Positions 22,956 to 33,859 of a stretch of DNA of 64,000 nt are shown here, piece by piece. The notes beneath the pieces are model-generated. The model worked only from the letters and a program-made list of their open reading frames with translations. It ran no database searches and was not told the DNA's origin. The position numbers and the translations under genes are program-made. Within the stretch, counting starts at the first letter, position 1, and each line of letters starts with the position of its first letter. This DNA comes from Ixodes scapularis (Eukaryota > Arthropoda > Arachnida > Ixodida > Ixodidae): assembly GCF_016920785.2 (NCBI RefSeq), contig NW_024609846.1, positions 77,695,816-77,759,815 on the forward strand. The letters are read 5' to 3'.

Positions 22956-23400
22956 GACTACAGATGCAATCGGTCAGTGTGGTTTGTCCTCGTCGTGTTA
23001 TGAATACGCTTCAAGACAACCATCCAAGGTAGCGGTTAGCAGTTCGAAGAGAAGCAAATGAGGGTGATAACGAGTGCAAACCCGTATTTATTTTCTCCAA
23101 AATGTCACAGAAATGTCAACGAAAAAAAAGAAAAAAGCTTGACATTGCGTTTGACGAACCTATAGCTGCTTCGAAGGTTCGCCAGAGTCGTGCCAAGCGA
23201 CTCCCGCGATTCCGCCGAAATACTTCAATGAAGTCGAATCCATGCACTCGATACTCCACTCTGACAGATAGCCGGTGTGTTATCATCATAGCAGACTTTC
23301 ACGCTGGCTCAAAAAACGAGCTACGAGGAGAGCGGGCGATACCTAAATTACGCAATGCACGCGTTCGAAACTTTAGCGCACTTTACAGAGCCTATACTAA

Positions 23401-23528
23401 CAATACAGGATTCAGTCCAATTTTCATCACGTACCCCTACTATCGTTTACGAGCTAAGGCACCCCAATACAGGATTCAGTCCAATTTTCATCACGTACCC
23501 CTACTATCGTTTACGAGCTGAGGCACCC
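23401..23528 (+). repeat. 64-bp tandem duplication
   Basis: Two direct copies, 23401-23464 and 23465-23528, differ by a single base (GCTAAGG versus GCTGAGG). This is a recent duplication inside the 1.4-kb TTA-flanked element. Confidence 0.95.
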
Positions 23529-24168
23529 CAGTTGAAAATTTCTGGCCGGCTCAATAGTTCGGAGGTTTCATTGCAGGTGCGCCGTTCCCGCACATTCGAC
23601 GGCGTTTTTTCCGATCGGGAACGGCTGCCGGTGGGTACGACTAGCACATGATCACATGTAGCACACATACTAGGTCATCCTTAATTCTAATTAACCTTAT
23701 ATTTGGCGCGTCATTGAGCTTCCAGCTTTTGCCGGCACCCCAACACCACGGCCCACCACCACCGGCTTGTTAGGTCGGTAGGCCACGCAAGAATCGAGGG
23801 TAGTGCATCCATGGAGAGGACCACGTCCACACACCACGGAAACACTACAACAGCACGCGACACACGGCATAGGCGAGAGGTTTAGTTCCCAGAAATGAGC
23901 ATCTCGCATGAGGCACTCGCGCAAGGGCTTCTGTGATAGTCAGAGTCGTCGGACGGCGCTCGTCGACGCCAGGAATAGAGCATGCTCGAATCTGTCGTGA
24001 GCTGCGCCGACGCGCGCTGGGCTACGCTGCTCTACGTCGCGTTGCGCATGACTATAAACCCCCGTTTGAAACCGGCGTCGGCCAAAGTGGTCGAGCGCGT
24101 GCGCTCGTCGACGTTACGACGTAGTATAAACAACCCTTTATTCGGGCTAGTTGGTTCGTAGTTCAAAA

Positions 24169-24176
<8 letters not shown>

Positions 24177-24252
<76 letters not shown>
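24177..24252. repeat. (TA)n microsatellite, 76 nt
   Basis: About 38 perfect TA units preceded by a short TG tract (about 24170-24176). It lies 40 bp downstream of the 1.4-kb element. The IYIYIY frame is an artefact. Confidence 0.95.
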
Positions 24253-24254
<2 letters not shown>

Positions 24255-27200
24255 CGACTAAAACAAGAAGGATGACAAAGAAGTAAAACAACGCACACAA
24301 CACTGAACGCAACGTTTTTGCGGAGGTTGGGGGACCCAACGATTATGTAGGTTTTGATTATCTCTAATTTTCGTTTCTCTTTTATCTCTCGCGTTGGCTC
24401 TTTCTTCTCATTCTCTCAGATTTCTACACTTTCACTAATTAGTCATCTTATTATTCCGACTTCTCTTTTTCTTGCTCGTAAAACGTTTCGTACATGCCTG
24501 GATTCGTTGCTCGTTATTTGGTTGTTTTCCAGCCGCCAACTTCCGAGAACGATTTGTTCATCGTCGGTTTTAGTTCTTCTGTCTTTTGTGCAGTCGTGAT
24601 TTTCTGTTTTAGCCTGACGTGCTGACCTTGAATTTCATCCCGCGCTCCGCGTCTGTCTCTTTTCTCTTTTGGCGCCTTCTCACTTTTGCAATTTTTCACC
24701 GCCATTTCCATCTCGCCTTCTCCTCCATGCCTACTACTATTTTCAAGCTCGTTATTCTCTTTTCTAACTCTTCTTCCGTTACTTTTTTTTTTTAACGTTG
24801 TTTCTTGTCATTAACGTACGCGTAGGGGGTTTCCGCTTCGTTTTTTTTTTTGTTCTCTATATTAGTAGTATTAATACTTCTTGCGTGACGACTATTTTCT
24901 TTTTTACGATTAATCAGCAGCTTATATTTTGTTAATATCCGCGTACCTTTTTTTTATACGTAATTTTGCTTTTACTTTGAGTGGCTGTCGGATTCAAACG
25001 ACACGAGAAATGACTTTTTATTTTTTCCCCTTGTTTCTCGGAGCCTGTTTTGTCGAAAGTTTCGTCGGGCTCTTTTGCAATCGTTGTCCGTTTGAACTTT
25101 GTGTCCCCGGTACGGTACGTGCGCTTGATTGACGTTGACGTCGGCTGCTCACGTACTATCGCCGTTTTCCGGACGTATGTCCACGCACAGTTGCCCGTTG
25201 CCATTCGCCCCCCTCCCCTTTCACACACACATACAGACGTAAATTATGCAAAAAAAACTGCCTCGTTCCTTCTTTTTTTTTTTTTAAGTGTGTTTCGTGT
25301 GCTTTTTTGACCTTGTCCGGACGATCACGTGTGCCCTGTTCCGAATTACGCGATTGGCCGCAGGCTTCCGTATGCAAGAACCTTTTAATCTGCATCGATA
25401 TAAACGGGATCATACCACACGCGCATCTATTTTATTGTTTCTTTTTCGTCCAGGGATCAACACGCGCTTCTTAACGTTACGCCACTACGGTGGCGCTGCT
25501 GTTGGCACGGTGCAGTGTCCACACCTGGTGTCGGCCAGAATGGGCTTGTTGTATAAACAGCGTGTCAGTCAACGTTTCTAGAACCATTCATTTGGGAAAC
25601 TGCCATAGAGTCTGCTCTGAAGAAGTGGCACCGATCCGTACTCGAGAACCGAGCTAATGGCGATCGCAACGCCACCATTTCTCCCGCAGCGGTCACTCGA
25701 GGAACTGCGCGGAGTACCGGATTCAATACCGTTCGCTGTGACTTCTATTTTGGCACCGAAACATATACGGTGAAAGGGGTTTCAGGGGTGACAGCCCCGT
25801 CTCCCAAGCGGACGCGCTGCGAATTACTACCGAAGTAGGATGCGCCCAGGTAGGGACACGCTTTCTGAAATCACCGTGGAGACATGGTTGTATAAAGCAA
25901 TATTAATTGTGCCGCCAAACCTTGAAAACTAAATTTTTTTAAAAACATCACGCGCCCGTCGTTTTCTACTGAACTCCAATAAAAGTCACTACAAAAAGAG
26001 TTCTTTCCGTTTGTTTGTAGGCAAAAACATGCTTTCTGAAAGCTCAAGGTTATCACAGTAAAGACAAATGATAAAGAGTGGCGCTATTGTCGTATTTAAC
26101 TCGGTCTCTTTGGACGCCAGTGGCCCACGTTTCAACGGTGAGTTTCCCAACTGAGTGTTCTAGTAACGTCGGTGTCAGTCTACGCTGCCAGTATTTTGTA
26201 TGAACGCAAATGCAGGCAATGGGTACACACACGACCAGATAACCGTAAATACAACGCAAACCATGACAGTACAAAGAGAGACTACTCGACAAAGAAGTGA
26301 TTAAGTATAGTGCATTGTTAAATATTGTCATTTTACACTGACACCGCGTACAAGGGAAGTGAGATGCCCGGAACGGAGTGGTCGGTACAGAAATGTTAAT
26401 TCGCTGAGCCTGGCAGTATGCGTAGGGGCACAACCCATCATGCTGTCTTGTTTGAGCAGTCTAAATCGGGAAGTCCAGTTAAACGATCGGGAGTGTTAGA
26501 TTATTCCGAATACCTGTAGAAAACCTGTACCTGCCATCTTTATAGAGAAAAGGTGCAGCGGGCGTTATTCACCGACTCTCGTAGCTCATCAGCAACCGCC
26601 GCCACACTTCAAAGCCCGATGTACTTGAATGGGAGGGTTCTTGCAATCTCATAATTGCAATGGCGAATGTAACGCTGTACTATAAAAGTAACCAACACAT
26701 TTTGTTTTTATTCGGTAGTGAGCGAGTAACATATTGTAATGTCTGAGCGATTAACGATATAATATTTTTAGTATCATGATTATGAATGGTGCGTTCTTAT
26801 TTAACTACTGAAGTGGCAGCCAATGGTTTAAAACAAATATTTCAAACCAGCAGACGGTAGAAAGGATTGAAGCAAACAAACCAGGAAATAGGCGAACGAA
26901 TTCGGCTCACAGACCGGTGGGCGGTGGAAGAGTCCTAAACTTGTTTACAGGCATGGGAGTGTTTGGAGGTAAAAAGCCGCGCAAAGCGGCTTAGAACGAA
27001 ATGAATCGAGGGGGCGCAGACAGACAAAAACAACAACAAGAATAATACGGCCCGGCGTAGTAGTACTCTAATTCGTTCGAGACTATCGCGAATGTGCACC
27101 GTTTCTTCCCGATGGCAATTGTGCGGGTTGGACGTTAAAAATAAAAGGAAACGAACGGACCACCGGGATCGAGGTCAACTCGACAAATGAGAGTCATTCG

Positions 27201-28863
27201 CTGGGCGCCGCTATGTTCACGACCCCAACTTTATCACGCTGCTTCTTTGCCCAATGTTTTTTTCTATGATATTTGTTTTGTCGTTGGTCTTTTTGTTGGT
27301 CTGCTCGTCGATGTTCGTTTGGGGCGCATTTTGTTTTTTTCCCGCTCCATTCGAAGATTTTTGTACTTCGTTCCTCAATCGCGCTTTTGTTTTTTTCTCG
27401 TTTTATTTGTCGACGAGGACGCTGTGTACGTGTCCTGGGATTCAATGTTGGGTGACGGAACTCCGGGCGACATTTGAGGGCCGATGTTGTCGTCGTCTTA
27501 TTCCGCCACCCGGCGTGGTGTTGGGTCGACTCCGTCGTCAGGTCGTTAAAAAGAATGGAAAGGATCCGCGAATTTCCCTCTATTTTCTCGGCTTATCCGC
27601 CGTTTCGCGTCAAGAATAAAAATAACGAAGGAGCCAGCCGCGCCGGAGTTGAGGTAGATTTCTTTGTCTCTATAGAATTGAGAGAAAGGAAGAAAAACTC
27701 CGATAAAGCTCCAGGTTAATGACACGTCAGTTCGCAGAACTCCAGACCGGAAAAAGGTTTCCGGTGTTGGTTGGTTGGAGGGTCAACCACACACCGACCT
27801 TGGAAGGGGATTGTTTTCTTGTCATTTGAACTCAACTTCGTTTTTGGCGTCGTCTACTCCACAGTCTTCATATGTATCTTAGCGGAAGCTACTATGATTG
27901 CTGCCAACAGGCGGCCTGTTGTGATCACGCTTTCTTGCTTTGTGATACGTTCTTTGTCGTTATCAGCTGGTACTTTAATGTGAATGGCTACCGAGTGATG
28001 GTAGGGAGTTTTCATGGATAGGTCCGATAAACTCCGATAACGGTACTCGATCAGGCATTGGGTATCGTTTGGGTATCGTTATCGGATGTGGGGCGATCTA
28101 CGAAAATACCCTAAGTTCATGCCACGCCCTGCTTGCTTATAGCGGGCACGGAAGTTAGCGCTTCAAGAATATGCATTGCCGGGCAATAAAAGCGCAAAAG
28201 TGTTCTTTTTAGCAAATTAGCTTAATTTTGCTGTGCTAATTACTTATCAGATATTCAAATGAAAAAAACTCTCTCCCCTACACGTTTCCTTCTTCCCTCT
28301 TTCCACGTGCCTGTCATGCAATCCGCTCTTTGTTCCTTTTACGTCCGTCATTTGAATATAAATGAAGTACCGCAGCGATCTTCAGAACGCTGCATGGCGG
28401 ACTTGAGTTTGGCCCAAACTGACACTCGAGGAAGAAGAAGATGGGAGTGTGAAACAGAAACACACGTCACGCATTCAGAGAATACCCCCATCGTCTCATG
28501 TCGTCCCAACGGAAGCGGACAGGGTAGGATTGCCTTCGCCCGCGAAAGGCGCGGCGCCACGCTTTAGCAACGCCAGCCTGACAATCCCAAAGTTACACAG
28601 ATGTTCACCTCCTCGCGGCGGGGACGCGAACGGAGTCTAGTCTTTTGCGGCTTTTCTACGCGATGTGTGTACCCTTGTACGTGCTTCACGCGTTTCTTTG
28701 TACGTGTCATTATTTGTGTGCTAAACTGCATTTGCACGTGTTGGAGTACCCAGAGGCGTACATTTGCAAATGCGGCGTCTGGACGCCGCCATCTTGCCGC
28801 TAACCTGATAGTCAAGCCTGGATGGGTGGATAGATAAATGTTAACGGCTGCACCCTTTATGGT
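24253..28863. other. long featureless stretch, no gene seen
   Basis: Mostly unique sequence. 24300-25330 is T-rich with runs near 24785-24794, 24840-24852 and 25273-25286. The rest holds only short frames without domains. A small inverted repeat CCGATAACG / CGTTATCGG flanks TATCGTTTGGGTATCGTT at about 28034-28085. 28380-28640 is GC-rich with overlapping frames. No transposon ends were recognised. Confidence 0.5.
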
Positions 28864-28882
28864 CGGTAGCTTGCGCCACCTG
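28864..28882 (+). repeat. dispersed 19-bp motif, copy 2
   Basis: CGGTAGCTTGCGCCACCTG, preceded by CTGCACCCTTTATGGT. See copies at 22937 and 46051. Confidence 0.6.
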
Positions 28883-30502
28883 TAGCCTAAAACTAACAAG
28901 CCTTGCTACGACATTCCGACGGTCGGCTAAATGGCATCCAACCAAGGCATTTTTGTTTTTCCTATCCACGGTTGCCAGACTACAGCTCTTGAAGCATGAC
29001 TGCTCGCAGTAAACACCTATACGCGCGATACTTTGAACTTGGGCAGATAATGCGCGCATATAATGTACGCGCATTATTTTGCATTCGTTTTCACAAACGC
29101 GTAAAAATTCCCTTAATGTACGGCATGCGGTACTGACTTGCTTATCCCGAAGTATTTATTGTAATACGGGGTCGTTTGTATGCGCGTTGCCGCGCAGCGG
29201 GCGCCTGCCTGCTTGGCCGATGGTTATCGGTCGTTTTTGTGCTCGGCATTTGTCGCAGCGCGTTTCTATCGGCGGTGTTTGTCGCGGGCGCCTTTAAACA
29301 TAACGCCGAATGGCGAATTGTCTCGGCTCAATTCTTCTCTCGCGAGTGTGCCTGCGTTCGGTCTTGAATGGTCCGAAGGCCGCTAGTGTTTCCGGCATTG
29401 GCGGTCGATTCGGCGCGTTTCTGTCGAAGGCCTTTCGACTTTATTTACAGCCAGGCCAGAAGTAGCGAAGATCGAATAAGTAGAGGGTGTTTATAGATAG
29501 CTTCACTCGTATTCACCCCAAAAATCGCGGTAAAAAAAAAATCCGTCTTCTCACAGAACATAACTAATTTCCCTTTTCATGTTACTAATGTTTGTATTGG
29601 CTAATGTTAGTTTATTGAGACGTAGATATTTCGAATGCCGCAAGCATCGTTTCTTCATCCGACGACCGAATCTCGTGAGAACAACATTGGGCAGCGCGTG
29701 AACGATGCGCAAATTCTTCTTTCTTTCGGACGTGACAACGACCCTATAGCGCAGAGTTAATATAATAATCTAAAGGGAAATGTCCCATGTATTTGGGCCG
29801 CTTGGGAACGCCGGGGCATAAGACGCCGCGAACATCGGCTGTACCAGATGGCGGCCCCGGCGGGCTCATATCACTGACGGCGCCTTAATATGCACAAAGA
29901 AGCAGCAACACATCACCTGGGAGCTCTGTAGCCTCTTCTTTTCTAACTGTGCGCCGTATGAAACTTTGACAAGCGCTCGAGCAACTTGAACTCGTCACGG
30001 CAAAATGAACACGCCTGACCTCTGGTCTGCTTTTTTTTCTCCGCGCTTCTGTCGCTCTCTTTCTCGTTCGTCCGCCCATGTCGGCACCCAGGGCTTGCCG
30101 CGTTCTCCTGCCGTCTTTACCCCTCTGGTACATAGAGTCCCCGCGTGCGCAACAACTAGTGCCCTGCGCGACACTGCTTGCCCGAACGAGCGATCGCTGG
30201 TATCTTCCATTTTTCTTATCCTAGAATATAAGGGATGTCATCAAAACTATTATGGGGGTACAAGATGCTCAATTAGTTCACTAATGTAAGGTATAAAATA
30301 AGTGCCCTACAATACACTTTCGAAATAAAATTGAGAAAAGAAATCGCCGATGTCCTGTTCGCGCTAACAATGTCGCGCACTGTGCACGTACGTCCGGGCA
30401 GTGAGTTAGCTAGTTCACTCCTAGTTTGTCTGTACGTTTGTATTCGACAATAGACCGATCTCACCAAGCGTTCCGCGCATACGTGAAGCCTCCATAACTT
30501 TA
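28883..30502. other. unannotated sequence, no gene seen
   Basis: Unique, moderately GC-rich (29170-29460 and 29820-30200). Frames on both strands reach 94 codons without recognisable motifs. Confidence 0.45.
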
Positions 30503-30672
30503 TGCTCTGTTTCATACTTAGCGTGCAACGCTGTCAAAGCTACTGGCGCGAGCGCGTGGCTCTTTCTATGGTTTTGTTTGCGCGAGAACGCGTGCAAATG
30601 ACCAACGAGCTCAAGCACCACGCTCGCGCCAGTAGCGTTGACAGCGTTGCACGCTAAGTATGAAACAGAGTA
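30503..30672. mobile_element. near-perfect foldback MITE (TA-flanked)
   Basis: Arms of about 53 nt (30503-30560 and 30617-30672) are reverse complements with one substitution and a 2-nt indel. The ends read TGCTCTGTTTCATACTTAGC and, reverse-complemented, TACTCTGTTTCATACTTAGC. TA lies outside both ends (30501-30502 and 30673-30674). The arm motif GCGTGCAACGCTGTCAA.GCTACTGG is shared with the ends at 20828 and 22360. The transcript would fold into a long hairpin. Confidence 0.75.
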
Positions 30673-30749
30673 TAGTTCACAAGAGGTAGGCGGCAGTGCC
30701 TTAACGGCTCGTGACGTCTCGTGTTCTGCACGCGCAGAGTTCCAGCGAG

Positions 30750-31287
30750 GCATAGCCTCCTCCTCTATAGACCTTTGCAGAAAAGGGCTGCTGGCCGGTT
30801 TCATTTTCAGTGTTCGTGCGTATCGCGCGTGATTTGCTCGCTTTCCGAAGCGACGCACACGCGCGTGCTGAGCTGTGGAGATCGCACGCTGAGCTGTGGA
30901 TTTGTAAACATTGGAAAGGTCTATACTCACAAAGCCTGTAGTTTGACGACGGAGCCATGAGTGCCACGTCGCGGATTTGGAGCGCGAAGCTGGTAGCACA
31001 GAACATTTCTCGGAGAACCTGAACGTCAGTGCACAGGTTTTGCAGCGGCGAGGACCCGAAACATGGTTCTCAAACCCGACGAGAAAAGAAGTGGTAGCGC
31101 GAGGAACGCGAGGAGCACGAACGGACATTCTATCGCTCGGGAGAAATGTGTTTCGGCGTGTCGCCGCAGCGGGGCGCCCGTCACGTGGCTCTCCTCTCAT
31201 CCGTTGTGTGCCGCTCTGCCTTTGGAATTTCGGCGGCCGCTTCTCGTGGCCATCTGCCAAGCTTTGTCACTATAGAGGAGGCAATTC
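30750..31287 (-). mobile_element. MITE family B, copy 1 (GCATAGCCTCCT ends)
   Basis: It shares about 340 bp with 51418-51755 in the opposite orientation, including CCACGAGAAGCGGCCGCCGA and CGCGCTCCAAATC segments. The termini are GCATAGCCTCC at 30750 and GGAGGC near 31282. This copy is about 200 bp longer, largely because another TA-flanked element (30768-30923) sits next to its end. The 279-codon minus-strand frame spanning much of it (30421-31260) crosses three elements and is not a gene. Confidence 0.65.
30768..30923. mobile_element. TA-flanked MITE nested in family B copy
   Basis: A 156-bp insert. Ends TAGACCTTTGCA and, reverse-complemented, TAGACCTTTCCA, with TA on both sides (30766-30767 and 30924-30925), fit a Tc1/mariner-type target duplication. 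The family B copy at 51.4 kb lacks this insert at the matching place, where it reads GTGAATATAGAGGAGGC. That is an empty-site comparison supporting insertion. Confidence 0.55.
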
Positions 31288-31313
31288 TTTCTAATTTTAG
31301 AAAGAATTGCCTC
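31278..31313. repeat. 36-bp hairpin at element junction
   Basis: GAGGCAATTCTTTCTA, four unpaired bases, then its exact reverse complement: a 16-bp perfect stem. It lies where the family B MITE ends and the LINE fragment begins. Confidence 0.8.
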
Positions 31314-31319
31314 TTTCTT

Positions 31320-31772
31320 GCCGTTTTATTCTTTCTAATTACCATCGTACCGCCAGCGTAACCATAATCAAAACCAGCTTATCCTTGCCTAATCTTTTTA
31401 TCCGCAGAAAAGTGTCTCGCTTGTGTTTGTTCCACAAAATATATCATCATAATCTATCTCTCAAGCAAAGACTTCTAACACAACCCCATTTTCTTTCAGC
31501 ACGGAACGATCATAGATTCAAGGTTGGCATTCCATCCTGCAGGACTAACGCATATCATCATTCCTTTATTCTCAGCACCTCTTTGTATTGGAATCACCTT
31601 CCCATGGATGTTGCCGAAATCCTGGACATTAAGAGTTTTAGAAATGCCTTAACTAACATGCATTGCCTCACAGAACTATAGTCCTTCCGTCGTTTTGCTG
31701 TTGTGTATTGTTTCTATGTGTTTTTTTTTTAACCCACTCCCCTCTGTAACGCCTTTAGCCCTGAGGGTAAAA

Positions 31773-31807
<35 letters not shown>

Positions 31808-31809
31808 AT
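31320..31809 (+). mobile_element. 5'-truncated LINE 3' end with (TAAA)n tail
   Basis: The plus frame 31307-31681 reads NLFIRRKVSRLCLFHKIYH, then NDHRFKVGIPSCRTNAYHHS, then YWNHLPMDV and a C-terminal FRNAL. This is the C-terminal region of CR1/L2/Jockey-type LINE reverse transcriptases (RRK..RL..FHKIYH ... SFxPRTxxxWNxLP ... F). A stop, about 85 bp of 3' UTR including CTGTAACGCCTTTAGCCCTG, and a tail of about ten TAAA units follow. The copy is cut off upstream, as is typical of incomplete reverse transcription. Confidence 0.8.
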
Positions 31810-32030
31810 GAGCGAGGTTCGGGCACACTCGTAAGAAAAATTTGTTCTTTAAAGGGGTACTCCGCCGATTTTTGAGCTACCTCAACTAACTATATTTTCT
31901 GACTCCCCGGCCTTTGCCCTTTCTGGTATGCTATTTAGTATCGTGAAATTCATAATAGTTATTGCGAAATCGGCAAATGAAAATAATGCAAAAACAAACA
32001 TTCAAATATACCCGCCCTTTTCAGGGCCGT

Positions 32031-32038
32031 GACGTCAG
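32031..32038. promoter_or_regulatory. perfect CRE palindrome in MITE
   Basis: TGACGTCA, the consensus for CREB/ATF bZIP factors, in GGGCCGTGACGTCAGTGG. Identical context recurs in copy 2 at 32603-32610. Function is inferred from the motif only. Confidence 0.4.
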
Positions 32039-32220
32039 TGGAAGGTTAGCTTGCCAGTCGGGCGAGCAGTCTAAAAAATAGAATATGTCAATCATTTGTT
32101 CCGTGATGGAGCGCGGGGACTGGAGCGGGCTTCCAAAGCATTCATTTGACACCATGAAACTGCTTCAAATCAGTTGGGAACAAATTCTACAGTCCAAAGA
32201 GTGAACCCCTGCACTTCCAA

Positions 32221-32228
32221 TGACGTCA
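32221..32228. promoter_or_regulatory. perfect CRE palindrome in MITE
   Basis: TGACGTCA in the context CCAATGACGTCACTTTTTC. A CCAAT string abuts it. Repeated in copy 2 at 32794-32801. Confidence 0.4.
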
Positions 32229-32426
32229 CTTTTTCATTGTTGCCAGTAGAGACTTTCAGTTTGAAAAACACGGTGAGGACCAAAATTGTAAATTCAATAA
32301 CTTCGTGAAAAAAAATTATTTTGACCTAATATTTGGGATACTATTTTGGCGATGTTGTTTGGCGAGTTTAGTAAAATTTCAAGCAAATCGGAGACCATGA
32401 AGAAATCGGCGGAGTTCCCCTTTAAA

Positions 32427-32994
32427 GGTGTACTCCGCCGATTTTTGAGCTACCTCAACTAACTATATTTTCTGACTCCCAGGCCTTTACCCTTTCTGGA
32501 ATGCTATTTAATATCGTGAAATTCATAATAGTTATTGCGAAATCGGCAAATGAAAATTATGCAAAAACAGACATTCAAATATACCCGCCCTTTTCAGGGC
32601 CGTGACGTCAGTGGAAGTTCAGCTTGCCAGTCGGGCGAGTGGTCTAAAAAATAGAATATGCCAATTATTTGTTCCGTGCTGGAGCGCGGGGACTGGAGCG
32701 AGCTTCCAAGGCATTCATTTGACACCATGAAACTGCTTCAAATCAGTTGGGAACAAATTCTACAGTCCAAAGAGTGAACCCCTGCACTTCCAATGACGTC
32801 ACTTTTTCATTGTTGCCAGTAGAGACTTTCAGTTTGAAAAACACGGTGAGGACCAAAATTGTAAATTCAATAACTTCGTGAAAAAAAATTATTTTGACCA
32901 AATATTTGGGATACTATTTTGGCGATGTTGTTTGGCGAGTTTAGCAAACTTTAAAGCAAATCGGGGACCATGAAGAAATCGGCGGAGTACACCT
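32427..32994. mobile_element. piggyBac-type MITE, copy 2, abutting copy 1
   Basis: 568 bp between TTAA sites 32423-32426 and 32995-32998, with a perfect 19-bp terminal repeat AGGTGTACTCCGCCGATTT apart from the last bases. About 95% identical to copy 1 by my alignment. Differences sit in the outer parts, and roughly 190 bp in the centre are identical. TGACGTCA occurs at 32603-32610 and 32794-32801. Both copies lie in the same orientation. Confidence 0.85.
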
Positions 32995-32998
32995 TTAA

Positions 32999-33859
32999 GG
33001 GTTCTTCGACGTCCCAAGAACACTTTCAGCTCGTAAAGAACGGTTTCGCCTCAAGCACTATCGCCCCCTGGAGCACTAGAAAAGCAACAGGGCGCTGAAG
33101 AACTCTTTAACATAAAAAGGTCAGTAAAAAAGTATCAACATTTACATCACCCGTTCAGTTTTTACACTCGCAGGCTGCCGGTTTTAAAGATTACAATGAT
33201 CGCGTCGAGAAGGCGATGGCAAATTTTGGCGGCTATTTTTATCCATCTGCGTTTTCCTGCCAATATTTAAAAGAAAAAACAAAATCTCTAAATAAACGAA
33301 AGGGACGATTAACAATGTCACTGCGGTCGTTGGGAATGAAAAACGGTGGCTATACAGAAAGGTCAACGTTTGTTTGATACGGGACGATTCTAGGCTCCGC
33401 CAGCGAAGCTCACTATACAGCTGCAGAAACATCTGTCTCAGCGGGTGACTCGTATAATTGAGAACAAAGCCAGTTGTTAGTGTAATTAACGATGTGTGAA
33501 GTCATAGCGACTCTCAGCAGGCCGCTTTCGAGGTCACGGTCTACAAGCCATCGGCTCGCGCTCTGCAACATTAAAAATATCGTAAAATAAACCCTTTATA
33601 AAAAAGAAAAGTCCCTCCCAATTGGACGCTCGTTGAGATGCTGGCAGAGCATATGCGTGTACGATAGCGCGACACTGCGCAGGCTTCCGACATTGTGCTG
33701 GTTCTTCATGGCTGCCCACGACAGGAAACAAGAGTGAATGTCTGTAAGTTGAGGCGCGAAAATTGGGGGAAAAAACATTCCATCTGCGTTAAATATGACA
33801 GACGAATGCAAACGGAGAAGACTTATTCGTTCGCATCCGCCTGTCCCCCAATTGATCGG
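32999..33859. other. unannotated sequence, no gene seen
   Basis: Unique sequence between the paired MITEs and the SINE. Short frames only. Confidence 0.45.

Larger units (their letters stand above)
22727..24137. mobile_element. 1.4-kb Harbinger-like element, TTA duplication
   Basis: The ends AGGGCTGTTTATACTCC and, reverse-complemented, AGGGTTGTTTATACTAC are followed on both sides by AACGTCGACGA(A/G)CGCA. TTA lies directly outside each end (22724-22726 and 24138-24140). The 3-bp TTA duplication fits PIF/Harbinger. The interior contains a 64-bp tandem duplication and only unrecognised frames (for example 23102-23521, 139 codons, Lys/Arg-rich start). I find no DDE or Myb-like domain, so it is non-autonomous or decayed. 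Confidence 0.65.
31853..32422. mobile_element. piggyBac-type MITE, copy 1
   Basis: The 570-bp element is flanked by TTAA (31849-31852 and 32423-32426). Its ends AGGGGTACTCCGCCGATTT and, reverse-complemented, AGGGGAACTCCGCCGATTT differ by one base. TTAA duplication is the signature of piggyBac elements. There is no transposase frame. It carries two perfect TGACGTCA palindromes (32031-32038 and 32221-32228). It shares its TTAA with the next copy. Confidence 0.85.

Noticed and set aside
30421..31260. 279-codon minus-strand frame, the longest in the window
   Set aside because: It runs across a foldback MITE and a MITE with a nested insert. The matching MITE at 51.4 kb keeps no equivalent frame, and there is no domain.
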